From NCBI RefSeq assembly GCF_945859685.1, contig NC_079147.1:211423578-211487577 (forward strand): a DNA stretch of 64,000 nucleotides. Reading direction: 5' to 3'. The translations under genes and the position numbers were made by a program. Below are positions 23,761-36,295 of this stretch, piece by piece. The stretch comes from Eupeodes corollae. Lineage: Eukaryota > Arthropoda > Insecta > Diptera > Syrphidae. The stretch's first letter is position 1; the number at the start of each line of letters is the position of its first letter. The notes under the pieces were generated by a model. It was not told the DNA's origin. It made no database searches and saw only the letters and a program-made list of their open reading frames with translations.

Positions 23761-24439
23761 AAGTTTTTTATAGGGTCCCATAATTAAAAAATCATGTTTA
23801 TTTTGAGATTCCGACAAAAAGCTAATTCGGTAGAATGAAATTCGTTTTTCCAATTATTGCAAAAAATGAACTTGAAAAAAAATAATGTTCGTCATCAGCT
23901 GTTTTGAAATTGACTAATGTTTTTATTTTATAAAGTGTGACCATGTTGTTTTTTTTTTAATTTGGGAACAGTTTCAGCAGTTCGAGATGTGAAGTTTGTA
24001 TTAGAAAATACAAATATTGAAAAAGCACTAGAATATATTTTTTTTTTGTGTCAACTCTCCCGTTGATAAGATTAAGAGATTATATTTTTATTTTGATAAC
24101 GTTGACTAAAAACTGTTTTATAAAGCTTACAAACAAAAACAAAAAACATGGCTTAACTGCCGTCTGCCTAGTTGACAAATCATAAAAAATAACATAGCCC
24201 AAAAACACATTTTATTTATAATTCTACTTCTATAGAGAAGACCTAGCCTGCAGAATTGATATAATTGTTTAACTTCCATATTGATAAGCAAGAGTATAAT
24301 TTGGTTTTGCGTCAGTATTTCGCTACCAAAAGTATTTTTTCTTATTTTTATTGGAACAAAGTTGTTTATCTTCCCTTTCCTTTAAAATGAGCATATACTT
24401 GGTAAGCCATCTCTATGAAGTATAAAATTCAGCGCATAA

Positions 24440-25335
24440 CTTAAGCTTTTAATTTAACCATCATTTAAATTTTGACAATGCTATTATCGTCCCTAAAATA
24501 ATTCCTCTCTTCCAAGTTGTGATTTAGTTGACAGTAGAGCTGTCTGTATATAAGTCCTGTGGCGTCATTCAAGTATTTTTCTCGTTGTTTTATGTCCACT
24601 GCAGAAATGAGCTGGTATAAAGAAGCTTTTAAATAATCCTGATTATTACACAAAAGGTTAAGTTCCATTCCACATTCTCTTGCCAAATTTATCCAATCAG
24701 CACACCAACTTGTTTTGGTTTGGTTCGTATTACTTGAAGCGCTGCAGCATCTTCATAACTCTCAAGATGTAATCGACTTTCATGTTAAGGGTTCGTATAA
24801 ACATATAATGTAGGTGATAATAATGATTCCAACATAATAACATAGTAGGGTGTATTTTCGCTTATTAAAGTATCGGAGAAGTTTCTCAATTGTTGCGTAT
24901 TGTTTCGTTCCCCAAGTTTGTGCCGCGTAAAACATGAAAGACTCAGATACTTTTATTAGAAAAACATTTTTTCCAAGTTGCTCTAATTGCACCTTTAGCC
25001 TTAACTAGTTTCTCTCTTAGATGAATTTCTATGCTCAAATTTATCGTTAAGTGAGCTCCAAGGTTATTATATTTTTTCCGAATTGCGGACTCCTCTTCGT
25101 TTAAAAATAATAATTTTGGACTTATTAAGATTCACTATCAAACTCCAAAACTGACAATATTAATACAAGCGGTTTATCATTAACTGTAATGATTTAGAGC
25201 ATGCTGCGAAAAGAACAATGTCGTCCGCAAACAGCAATGCTTTTATTATTTGTCCGGTGAAGTCTATGCCTCCTTGGATGGCGTTTGCATCAATGAGACT
25301 GTACATCTCTTTATTCTCGGTATATGTGATCAATC
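24440..25335 (-). pseudogene. Non-LTR retrotransposon reverse-transcriptase relic in the palindrome spacer
   Basis: Minus-strand frames read MYSLIDANAIQGGIDFTGQI, then ALLFADDIVLFAACSKSLQL near 25240-25180, with the catalytic ADD motif. The RT thumb-like part follows: REKLVKAKGAI-ATWKKCFSNKS, YAAQTWGTKQYATIEKLLRYF near 24940-24870, and a C-terminal region (ECGMELNLLCNNQDYLKASL, QLYCQLNHNLEERNYFRDDN) down to about 24465. Several frameshifts are present. The clade is uncertain. The 5' part (endonuclease and RT fingers) is missing. Confidence 0.72.
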
Positions 25336-25623
25336 ACCTCTGGTAGAACGATCACATACGCGATGGAGCTCCTTCAAATTACTTAAGCCTCTTTGACAGT
25401 ATTGAACGTAGAGCTTTCCTCCATTGATTTGTGATGATATCATCCCTAGTTTCTTGACGTCGTTTAAACATCTTCGTAAAGTTTCTTGTCTTCTTTGTTT
25501 TGTCCTTTTTTACCCATACTTTAACGGTTTATGCTCTAGAGAAATAAATACTTTAACAAGCATTAAGAATCTTAGAATTCTCAGTACTCAAAACCATTCA
25601 AAAAATGTATTCCTATTTTAAAT

Positions 25624-28076
25624 ACAAATAAAATGCACGACTGGGTCGCACGAACTTGCTCCTGTATGCTAAGAGTCTGTTTAAAAAAGTACTTATATAA
25701 GATTTAAAAATATACCTGTAAAATAAGTTTGTCTTCAAAGATATAAATGCCATTTAATTTGTCAAAAAAAACCGCACGATCTTTGTATATGAAAACTATA
25801 GAACTCTCATGAGCAGAAACTTTTAGGGCGAGCAGATGCCGAGTCGTTGGCGTGGCGTTTGTATCGAAAGTGGAGAAATTCAGAGGGAGCGAGAGCAAAA
25901 TATTATTTCCATTCCCATAAGCAGCCAGGAGAATAAGGGAGATAGTTAAATTTCGACCCAAAAAGTCTACACAATTTCCTTCATTCTATTTGAGTCTAAC
26001 CTTGTATATGTTTTCACATAAAAGAGCTTCCATATGAAGGTAGATGAATTTGATTTTGTTTTTTTATATCAATGCACTTTATATAAAAAACGGAAAAGTA
26101 AAACAAAATGGCATAATATTGTATCTAATAAGGGGATGAAAGATACTTCTGCATGCTTACGTCAGCTGTTTAGGATCTTTTACCGATATTTGTTTTTATT
26201 TACATTCATAAGTCTGCTTTTACTTAGGAACGATCTTTGTATATGAAAAATGGTTTCTATTATGTATAAAGCTACGATGCGATTTATATAGATTCAACTT
26301 GTTCCTACAAAGCTTTTTTCCTTTAGATAGAGCTTTATTGTAATTTCATATAAGAAGAACCAGGATGGAAAATAAATAAAATAAGAAAGAGGCAGACCAT
26401 GAATGTTTAAATTGTAAAGCGATCGCCTATTGGTTGTGTAGTTAGGTATCAGGTAGATGTCTAAAACGAATAAAGAATATAGTTCATTGGTGTGCTTAGC
26501 TTTATGCAGATAGATAGATAAGGACATGTTTATGATGATAATGAAGGAATGTTATTGGTAGCTAAAAGGTTCATACTACATTCCTTCTTTACTATAAGTT
26601 TTCAGCGCTAACATAGAGTTTTTACGTTCAGTTTATTTAATTTGTTAAAGTTTAAAAAAATAACAAGCATACGAACAGGTACAAGAAATTGCTATTGATG
26701 TTTTGTTTACAGTCAGGCTTTTGTGCGTTTGATATTTTAGTTATGAAGTGACACGTAAGCAGTAGTTGTAGAAGTCGTACGTAATACTTTTATAAATAGG
26801 TATAATGTGTATACGTTGAAAAAGTGATTCTACTAGTAAATACATATACTCTTTCTGGCCCGTTTCTTTAACTTGTACTAAGTTTATATAGGCGAAGGAA
26901 AGTAAATCATGTGTGAAACAACCTTATTCGTAAAGAATATTATTTTAAAATCACATATACAAAGTAACCAATATAATACTTCTTGATAGACACTTTAAAA
27001 TAGATTGTTGATTAAATATATCATATTCGTTGATCCTCTACAGTTGCGCTACATGGGCGGCCATATCGTTGTTATTTACAATAATTTTAGTTATAAAAAT
27101 ACATAAATATGTACCAAAGGCACTAATTTAGATAAAAGCTAGGAATGTAATTACAATTTTGTTAAAATAATGCGCTCTTTCGGGCTCATGCACAGTTATA
27201 ATTTAAAAAAAAAAAAAACTATTTAAAATTTTGCCCGAAAAATAAGTTTGTCTTCAAAAATTTAAATGCCATTTTATAAATAAAGAAACATTTGATTTTT
27301 CAAATTTTTTTTTTGAAAATCGTTAGAGCGGTTTTTTTTTAAATTAATTTTTTATATATAAAATTTTTAAATTTTGTTCTAAAAATATTTTTGGTAAGCA
27401 GTTGTTTAGAGGTTGTTAATATACGCTTTACGTTTGAATTTCGTAAAAAAATGTTGACCCGTTTTTGAGATATCGAATTTTGAAAAAATAAAATTCAATA
27501 TTTTTTAAAAAATCCAAACAATAATAAATTGCACTTTTGATAATCAAATATTGTTAAGGCAATATAAGAGCTCATTCAGAAAAAAAATTATTGAAATCGG
27601 TTCATAAGTTGCTGAGTAAATTAAAAAACAAAATAACGGTTGTATGAGCGGTACCTTTCCTGAGCAATACAAACATTTGTTTTTCTTATTAAAAGAAGCC
27701 AAGTTAAAAAATAAAATTTTAGAGAAAATTTAAAGAAAATCTATCGGTTTGTTTTTGAGAAAATTCGAATTTTCGTTTTTTGACCAAAAAAATTGTATGG
27801 TGGCCACTGTTAGTTTTGATCTTAAAAAAAAAATGAAAAAAATGCCTAACGCGAATCTGCTCAAAACCTTAACTTCCAAGTTTGAACTCAATCGACCCAA
27901 TGGTTTAGGCTGTAGGAGCGTGGACAGACAGACAAAACCGACCGGACGGAATCGCGGGACCCACTTTTTTCGACTTCTCTACCATAGTAATATCATGTTT
28001 GATTAAAATCTCGAGTTCGAAATTTTGCACGAATGCAAAACTTGCCATATAGTTCCTATATGTCGCAAGTAAAAAG
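25624..28076 (-). repeat. Right arm of the large near-perfect inverted repeat
   Basis: Reverse complement of 20552-23007. The three longest hypothetical open frames of the inner half (85, 70 and 77 codons) are identical in translation to those of the left arm. The outermost one differs at two residues. There is no visible target-site duplication around the whole structure: the left flank reads gctttgttgtt and the right flank gatatgcacgc. Confidence 0.93.
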
Positions 28077-28849
28077 GATATGCACGCACAGCACAATTTT
28101 TTTTTCAAAGTACACATGGCAGGCTATTGATAAACATGTACGTTTTCATGGCACACTCATGTTTATACTGTCCATAACATTTAAAAATAATAAACTTAGA
28201 TGAGTGACTTCTAAAATTCATGGATTCCAAATATATAACGGCCTTAGAAAATATAAAATAAAATGCGTTTATACTTCTAAGAAACGTTTTTTTTTTTTAA
28301 TTCAAGTTTTTCCAGCTAAAAGGTTTAATTATTATTAATTATCTATGACACAAATTTTATTATTGACTTCGATTTCCAATAACTTCCAAAATGTTCATAA
28401 TTTGGGCCCACCTTGACCTTCCTCTTGTATCTTTTATCTTATATTCCTCTAAAACTTTCAATTCCTGACTGAAAATCTATAAAATCTTGAGAAATGGATA
28501 CCGCACTCGATAAGAATCGTTTTTTAAACAAATCATCTTAAAAACTTAATAATATGGCAGGCGAAAAACTTTGTTTTACAGTTCGGGGTCCTTTGAAATA
28601 TAATACTTTTCTATTTAATTCATAATCCAAACGAAAATAAATGTATTTCCATACCATGAAAGAATTGGGTTGACTATGAAACGGTGTAAACATTTTTAAA
28701 GTTCGATGATGTGGAATTTAACATAAAAAAAATACAAGAAGCGTATTTTTAGAAAGCGTTTTGTCACACGTACAGTTTTATGTGTTTTTGGAAATATTTT
28801 GCGTTTAAAATTGATTCCTTGCAAAGTTTCTTCCAATGCTATTTATGTA
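28077..28849. other. AT-rich stretch with no gene seen
   Basis: No recognisable motif between the palindrome and the Tc1-type element. Confidence 0.4.
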
Positions 28850-30497
28850 CAGTACCGAGCAAAAAAAATGCAACCGAAAAAGTATGGTACAATCTTTAGC
28901 AAGAACTAAGTTATTTTAAATTATAATACTTTGAAATTTAGCATAAAATGTTCAAATTAATTTTTTTCCTTAAACAGATTTGAATTTTACCCAATCTTAC
29001 TCCATGAAAATAGTTATTGTAAAAAATGTTCCTAAACTTGGATCTTAAGCCAAGCAAAAAAAATGCAAATTCGTGGAAAATTTTAAAAATAACGGATTTA
29101 TTCATCTTATTTGAAGAAATTTTGTACTTAAATATTTTAATATTTTGTTGCGAAACCTTTATTGGCAATAACGGCGCGTAACCTTTTAGGCATTGAGTCA
29201 ATCAACGACACCAAATAGCTCGCAGGTATTTGTTCCCATTCAGTCCTTATTTGTTCCATCAACTCGGTACAATTTGAATGATTTCGCTTTCTTATCTCCC
29301 GATCTACACGATCCCATAAATTCTCTATGGGATTGAGGTCGGGAGATTGTGCTGGCCAGTTCAAAACATGAACCCTCTTCTCTTCTAAGAAGTTTCTTAC
29401 CAAACGGCTGGTGTGTTTTGGGTCGTTGTCGTGTTGAAATAAGCTGTTTTCAGGCATATTCGTCAGCAAATGGGGAAGCATATGGTCTTCCGAAATGCCC
29501 TTATACATTTGGGCATTCATCCGGCCGCTTACTTGACAAATCGGGCCCACGCCTTGACGAGAAAATGAGCCTTTGAAAAAGCCCAACTACAAATTTGATT
29601 TCATAAATATTTAAAATTGCTTACCCCACACCATTACTGACCCTCCTCCATGTTTAATTGTCGGAACTTGATATCTAGGGCTGTACCTTTGTCCCGGGGG
29701 CCTTCGCACGTACCTAATGCCATCTGACGAGAACAAGTTGAACTTGCTCTCATCACTCCATAAAACTCTTGTCCATTGCTCACTTGTCCAATGCATATGG
29801 CGCTTTGCAAAATCTAGCCGTTTCTTTCTATTGATGGAACTGATGTATGGTTTTCTAGCTGGTCGTCTTGCATACAGTTTTGACTCCACTAATCGTCGCC
29901 TAACTGTGTGTACCCCTACGTTAACATCAAAATGTTCATCCATGTCCTGAGTAACTTCCACTGCAGTTTTAAAGGGATTAACTTTAACCTGCCTTATGAT
30001 CTCACGATCTAATCTGGAAGTTGTTTTGCGTGGACGGCCACTTCCCACTTTGCGATTGATGTCCCCTTGTTGCCGATATCGGGATATAATACGCGATATT
30101 GTTGATGTTGCTACACAAAACTCCAAAGCGATATCCTGCATCAATCTTCCGTTGTTAGCAGCGTTAATTATTGCTTTTTTGCATCCAATCGATAGTTGCT
30201 TCTATTAATTGCATATTCTAATTAATTGAAACCAAAGAATAAATTTTATGTACCTAACTTCCTAGTCATATTTGCCATTTGCATTTTTTTTGCTCTCAGT
30301 AAAATTATGTTTTTCTAACTAAATGTAAATTTGACAACACTAGAGAGAGACCAATTACATATTGCTATTATAAACAGAATGCCTACACAATGAGTACACA
30401 TATCCGAAACGGAAAAACAAAATTTTACCGTTACGAAAGATAAAGCAATAATAATTGATTTTGGTGTGACTGTTTGCATTTTTTTTGCTCGCTACTG
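28850..30497 (-). mobile_element. Complete Tc1-type element with IR/DR ends
   Basis: The element is 1648 bp, flanked by TA on both sides (28848-28849 and 30498-30499). Its ends begin cagta(c/g)cgagcaaaaaaa and are inverted. A core motif gagcaaaaaaaatgcaa occurs twice at each end: outer copies at 28857-28873 and 30474-30490, inner copies near 29052-29068 and 30279-30295. The spacing is about 195 bp on each side. This symmetric double-site arrangement is the IR/DR architecture known from some Tc1-family transposons. A transposase gene fills the interior on the minus strand. Confidence 0.93.
29137..30144 (-). CDS. Tc1-family DD34E transposase, two exons
   Basis: This enzyme catalyses cut-and-paste transposition at TA dinucleotides. 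Exon 1 (30144-29625) has a paired-like helix-turn-helix region (MQDIALEFCVATSTISRII), a GSGRPRKTT GRPR-type hook, and the first catalytic Asp in VLWSDESKFNLF. Exon 2 (29570-29137) has the second Asp in FQHDNDPKHTS and the Glu in SPDLNPIENLW, with 34 residues between them, and ends KGFATKY. A 54-bp intron (29571-29624, GTAAGC...TTTCAAAG) restores VMVWG-SFSRQGVGPI exactly in frame; without splicing a stop follows VMVWGKQF. The spliced product from this ATG is 317 residues. Sequence similar to a family N-terminus (KKAIINAANNGR) is readable upstream of the ATG without a start codon of its own, so the N-terminus may be slightly damaged. The rest looks intact. Confidence 0.88.
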
Positions 30498-33414
30498 TAT
30501 ATATTTTTTAAAATCAAAATTTTTGAAGAATGGAAAAAGCTTTCTTTACAAATTATTAGTTTTCTTAAGAACACTATTACCATTTTATTTAAGTTTCTGT
30601 AACTTTATTATATTTTTCATCTAAAGGCTGTAGGAAATATCTGATCCATTGGCTAGGAATTAATTCTACTAGCTTCCTTTTTGTTTCCAAACTTTCACGA
30701 CTATCGAAGAGAGGCTGTTACTTATTGGAAAATTGATTTTTAATCAGGCAAGCAGCATACATACAAAAGAAAGTGATTTTTTCTTCTACTCAAATTAATT
30801 AGGCACAAAACTATAAATGTTTTGAAACAAGTGTTAAAGTTGGTCTTACAATTAAACCTTGCTGGACTCCTTGTCATTATTAAAAAATTCAGCCAAGAAC
30901 GCTAGTAGGTACTAAACTTGACATAAGTGACACCCTCTAATAATGTATTAAGTTACTATACACATACGAGGGCATAAAGTTTTGCTAAAAATCAATAAAA
31001 TGTTAACAAAAACAACCTTAAATAACAATAATTTCCAAAACAATAAATCTCAGTTATCTCATCAATCAATAATCTCAATTAAACACTCCATCCACACCAA
31101 TTCAGTGACGATTAAGAATTATTGGTTGTCCCATTCATTTCTGTCAATGTGCGATCCTATCAAGAAGAATGCGCAATGTTTGAAAATTCATGGCCAAACA
31201 AAGGCGATTTCCAAAACTTTTTTTTCCAACTTCCACAACACAACGACAACGAGATGATTTGTGAATGACCTAAAAATCTGTACTCTAAAAATCTTCAAAC
31301 AGCAATAATCCACAAACAAAAAATACAAAATCCAAACTCAAGCTCTTTTTTTAGCAAGCACTATGTCTGAAAGTTCCAAGAGTTTTTCTTCTTTTTTTGT
31401 TTCTTTTCAATTACAATTCGGATATGGCAATAAAAAACAAGCCTTGAAATCAAATAAAGATTAATGATCCAGCATCTATCCGATGCTGTATCAACTTATA
31501 AATGATTTCCACAAAAGAAATTACCAAACTTATACTGCTAATGAAAACATAATAATAATAAAAGCAACAAAGAGAATACAAAAAGAAAATATCGGAAAAC
31601 AGAAAACCAACAACGAAAATATTGGAAGTGAAAGTTTATTCCAAACTTACGTCAGTATAGTCAAGTCATGGTCTCCTTTTTAATTCTTTTACTATGTGTT
31701 TTTTTCTTTTTTTTGAAATGCAATGATTTATGATGGTAAGCATTTTTTAATATTTTCGACATTGTATAAGTCAAAAGTTTCTGTTTTCCACGTTTTTTGT
31801 TTTTGCTTTCTTGCTCCGGAATAGCTATTATCTAAATTTGGCACATTCTAGAGAGATTGAAAAATATTGATGTCAGTTAACAGCAGGTACACTGACAGAA
31901 AAACACGATTTTGAGTCAGCAATTTTTCATTTTTTTTTTAAATTTCAGAATTTGCACGTCACGATCTTTAAGAAAGTTTCAAAAAAATAATACTTACGCT
32001 AAGATATCTTTTTTGCAGAATATTTAACCTTTTGCTTTTGACCTACAATAAAGAATATCGTGGTAAGCTTAAGTAAATATTAGATTATATAAATGGCCCC
32101 CAACAGTTCGTGGAAGCCAAAACAATGTGAATACGGACCGTTTGCTGAAACAAGTCATAACTACTGACGTAACTATGTCCTACTTAATGGTTTGCACGGA
32201 ACTTAAAGTTCGTCATAAATGGAACTAAATAGCACTTATTTTATGGGGAAGAAATAGTCCTTAAGTTCCACTTATAAAATTTATAAGGTAATGTCCTTTG
32301 ATGGACATTACCATTCAAGTAAAATTAAATAATATGAATTTAGAGCTGATCGATGTTGAGGTTCTCGAATTGATTGAAGTTAAAGATTCTCGTCAAATCT
32401 ACGATAGGAACGATAATTTTTTTGGCTTCGATCTTTTACAAAAGATTTCGCCAATAAATCGATAACAAGCTAGAACGGCCATATAACATGCAACAGATAT
32501 CAAGTTTAATTTTTGTTTGTAAAGCTTCATCTTATTGGGCCTCGTATTAAAGCCTGTAGATAGTTGCAAAAATAGATCCGTAATTTTAGAACCAGGCAAC
32601 GTTGGAGCAACCAGTCTTCAAATTCTAAAAGCGTCTGCTTTTCATGTGGGATACTTCCTGTTTTTTTGTTAGCCATATCGTTACTTCATATTTAAAAACT
32701 ATTTTGTATTCTTACAAAAATCAAAACATCACATTCAATTTACCGTTTTGATTCATTTTCAAGTAGGTAAACTTTGTCGCCTGTTTGACATTTTGTAATA
32801 AAACGAAAACGTTTAAATCTATGTGGAACATAGTTAAGTTCAAAAAGTTCTTAAAATTTTTCTGTCAACCAAAAATATATAAAATGTTGCACTTAAAATC
32901 TAAGATTAACTTAGTTGCAACACACACATCTAAGAACAGTATCAGCAAATGGGCCTAAGGTACTAAGTATTAAATAAGGTATTAAAAAGAAAATCAGATG
33001 GTGTTTGCCTCGTTTTAAGTTATTCAAAAGTTATAACTGTCAGTGCTGCCAAACTTTCGTGCATAACGTAACCAAACAGTATAAGTTCTGCGTCAGCAAG
33101 GCGACACTAGTATTAATAAAAGTACAATGACAGTCTATTAATGGTATAGTTGGAAATTGTTTATATCATGTTGCACAAAATCAAATCAAAATAAAGTACT
33201 TAAAATTTGATCCTTTAGCAATATTGAATAACACCTTATTTCTCTAAATTGGCAAGCTTCTGTACAATGAGTTAGCCTTATATTTACTTTTGGCCGTTCG
33301 ACATTTTAGTGTTTTCAACATTTTTCTGTACAAAGATTTCTTAAAATTTAAACCTGGACAACCGGCAATGGTTTTATTTCGCTATGGTGTTATCTTTACT
33401 AGAAAAGACTAAAA
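30498..33414. other. AT-rich stretch with no gene seen
   Basis: No confident coding motif. A 27-36 bp palindrome-like phrase (gttgcactta...taacttagttgcaac) lies near 32885-32920. Minus-strand open frames around 32399-32680 begin MANKKTGSIPHEKQTLLEFE; this vaguely recalls DNA-binding proteins of Harbinger elements but is not secure. Confidence 0.35.
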
Positions 33415-33762
33415 TTGCATAACATAAGACAAATGATTCCATGTTCGTCATATGAAGTTCTCAAATGTATAATGTCGCTTGAAAACAAACACTCAACCAC
33501 TTCCGATGGTATAACCAATAATCTTTTAAAAAAGATTGCTTTTTATTTTGCCTACTTTTTTAACAAGAGTATTACTTCTGGTATTTTCCCAAAATCTTTA
33601 ACTGTTGCGGAAGTTATACTATTGTTTAAGAAAGGCAGCAGAAAATATTTAAGCCAATATAGATCCATTTCCTTACTTCCTACTTTCTCCAAGGTATTTG
33701 AAAAGCTTTTGAAGTTACGAATGGGAACATTTTTAAATAATAAAACTTATTTGAAACATTAG
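33415..33762 (+). pseudogene. LINE reverse-transcriptase fragment (fingers region)
   Basis: An open frame of 115 codons contains LENKHSTTSDGITNNLLKK, then FPKSLTVAEVILLFKKGSRK, YLSQYRSISLLPTFSKVFEK and LLKLRM. These are the conserved first RT blocks (SSGPDGI, P-WK-A-V-P-FKKG, YRPISLLP--SK--EK) of jockey/CR1-like LINEs. The frame ends before motif A. A plus-strand LINE C-terminus at 36296-36541 could be the other end of the same insertion, with an opposite-strand LINE between. Confidence 0.75.
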
Positions 33763-33889
33763 TGAAAATACAAAAAGACTAGCAACTTTTAAGACAATGG
33801 TTTTCAAAACATGAGCTATTAGTAAGCAAGCGAAAAAACAAAGCTTATGATTTGCAACTTACAAAATGTAAAAGCAATTGATTGCGACA

Positions 33890-36270
33890 TTTATTTTCAC
33901 TTTGCAGAATGTAAAAAAATATGCATGTCGACCCACACTTGCAATAGTAAAAACTCCACCGAAAATGTTGTCCTTCTTGTTTTAAAATAGAGTCGGTTGA
34001 GAGTTTGTTTGATTAGTGGGCATTTGATATGGTATGAAAATACATCATGGACAAACAGTACACATTGAACAGAACGCCTATTTTGTAAAGAATCAAGTCC
34101 AATCAAAGCACATCTTGACGAATATGAAGGAGTATCAATTCTCCATTTCAGTTGTCTAACAACAAATCTTGTGAAAGCCTTTTGAACTCTTTTAATACGA
34201 GTTATGCCAATGGAAGTAGAAGGACATCAAACAATTGAACAATACTCAAGGATCGGACGAACTAATGACATGTACACTGATTTCAGAGCATAAGGGTTAG
34301 AAAACTAGTTGCAGTTTCGCTTGACTAAGCCAAGCATTGAATTAGCCCTTGCAATTACATAATCTATATGTAACGAAAAAGACAACTTCGGATCAAAAAT
34401 GACTCCAAGATCACGAATCTCAGATTTGCGATCAAGAATCTGGTTGAGCAAATGGTAGTTGTGAATCATGGGAACTAAAATACGATGTGCCGTAAACACA
34501 TTACACTTTGTGATATTCAATGGAATGATATTCCTATCACACCAAACAGATAAAACATTTAAATCATTTTGCTGATCAATTCTATTTTTGATACAAAGAA
34601 AAATTTTCATGTCATCAGCATACATCAAACAAGATGCATTTTTAAGAAGAGAGGGGAAATCATTAACAAATATATTGAAAAGAAGTGGTCCCAGATGGCT
34701 ACCTTGAGGAACTCTTGATGAAACTTGTATGATATAAGAGAAGAATTTCCCCGATTTTAAACACTGTGTTTTTTATAAAGGTAGCTGTGGAAATCCATTT
34801 CAGAAGCAATCCCTGAATGCCAAAAGCTCGAAGTTTAGCTAGAAGAATTTCATGACAAATAGAATCAAATGCTTTTATAAAGTCTGTGTAGATAGTACCT
34901 ACCTGATAACCATATTCTAATGATTCGACGACATATTTACAATAAAGCATGAGATTTGTTTAAGTAGAATTGCCTGACATAAAGCCATGTTGTTCAACGC
35001 AAATATGCTCTTTTATACTAAAATACAAACGATCTTTTACTATAAGCTCAAATAATTTAGGTATTGCAGAGAGCTTAGTTATAGCGCGGTAATTTGTTAC
35101 AAGATTTTTTGGACCAGCTTTGTTAATAGGACTTATGAATGAAAACTTCCACTCATCAAGAAATACGCCAGTACAGAGAGATTTATTTATTAGAAATTAT
35201 TAGAAGTGGGAACACTAATGTGAATTGATATTGCTTTAGAACCAGAGATGGAATTCCATCTGGACGAGGATTTGAGCTAGATTTTAATTTTGTGATACCA
35301 TTAAGAATGTCAGACTCAAAGAAATGGAGTTTTCATATATTAGCATTGTTAATGCATACATTTTCTGTTTGATGAAGCTTTAATTCGGTATGTTAAACAT
35401 AAACCGACTTAAAAAATTTTGAGAAAAGTTCACATGAACTCTGTAAATCAGAAGAAATACTACCATTAAATTCCATATTTTCTTGAAGAGCTAAAGAACG
35501 TTTCTTTTCATTTAAGAAAGTCCAAAAGGCTTTGGAATCCGATGAAATACGGCTTTGGATGTTCAATATGTATTGCTTGTGCAAATACTTGTTTAGAAAA
35601 TCATATTCTTTACGAAATCGGCAGAAAAGCTTTCTGTCAGCTTCGGAATTTGATTTTCTAAATTTGTTTTATTCTTAACATTTTTTAAATTAATTAATCG
35701 TTTATTAGACCAAGGTGTTTTAAATGATTTCAAACATTTCCTTTTTGGAATATATTGTCTTAAGCCAACCGAAAAAATATCTATAAACTTTTCAAACGCA
35801 CCTTGAAGTGACAAACCGGAAAGATCATGCGTCCAGTCAATAGACTGGAGGTAATTGTTGAGTGTTGAAATCAAAAAAAACCTTCATTAGACAAAAGTAT
35901 AGAGTTTTTAACACAGTTTTCAAATTTTAAAATAGAACACATTGCAACACGATGAATTGAATTTTTTAAAAGTGGAAATTGAACTTGAATAATTTCAATA
36001 TTAATATTATCTACAAAAACTAAATCTAACAATCTATTAAGTGAGTTATACATGTTATCTGTTACTCGAAAAGTTTGTATGGTAAAACCATTTTGCTCAA
36101 AATCCTTGTTGGTTACAATATACTAAGGACACGTTCACTCGAAGTATACCTTGTTGGGGAGGTACTTTTTGTAATACACTTGAACCTCTTGTTTTGTCTC
36201 AAGCATATAATCAAAATTATCTGCAAGAAGAACAGATTTATTAGCCCATGGCCTTAATTTAAAAATCATT
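33890..36270 (-). mobile_element. Degenerate jockey/CR1-like LINE, minus strand
   Basis: About 2.4 kb reading in order, from the right: end of an endonuclease-like region, linker, RT fingers, palm with YADD, thumb and C-terminal region. It lies between two plus-strand LINE fragments, which suggests insertion of one LINE into another. No poly-A or target duplication could be fixed. Confidence 0.75.
33897..36060 (-). pseudogene. LINE ORF2 (endonuclease end, RT, C-terminus) pseudogene
   Basis: The order of blocks is NSLNRLLDLVFVDNINIEII near 36045 (endonuclease end), KTPWSNKRLINLKNVKNKTN near 35735, and SDSKAFWTFLNEKKRSLALQ near 35545. RT block 1-2 follows (SPINKAGPKNLVTNYRAITK, LSAIPKLFE, near 35140-35045). 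Motif A is IYTDFIKAFDSICHEILLAK near 34890. The catalytic motif is MYADDMKIFLC near 34620. The thumb includes IRDLGVIFDPKLSFSLHIDY near 34420, then a C-terminal stretch (VRPILEYCSIVW-like, ALIGLDSLQNRRSVQCVLF) down to 33897. At least four frameshifts and stops break the frame. It has the usual length from EN end to C-terminus. Confidence 0.78.
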
Positions 36271-36295
36271 AAAAAAAGTACTTAAAATTTTCTTT

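Noticed and set aside
20622..28006. Paired open frames of 70-85 codons in the palindrome arms as genes
   Set aside because: They are identical between arms only because the DNA is; no motif, no codon signature, and the sequence behaves as a non-coding repeat.
32399..32680. Possible Harbinger SANT/Myb-type protein (MANKKTGSIPHEKQTLLEFE)
   Set aside because: Needs a frameshift to extend and lacks the conserved Trp pattern; similarity too weak to call.
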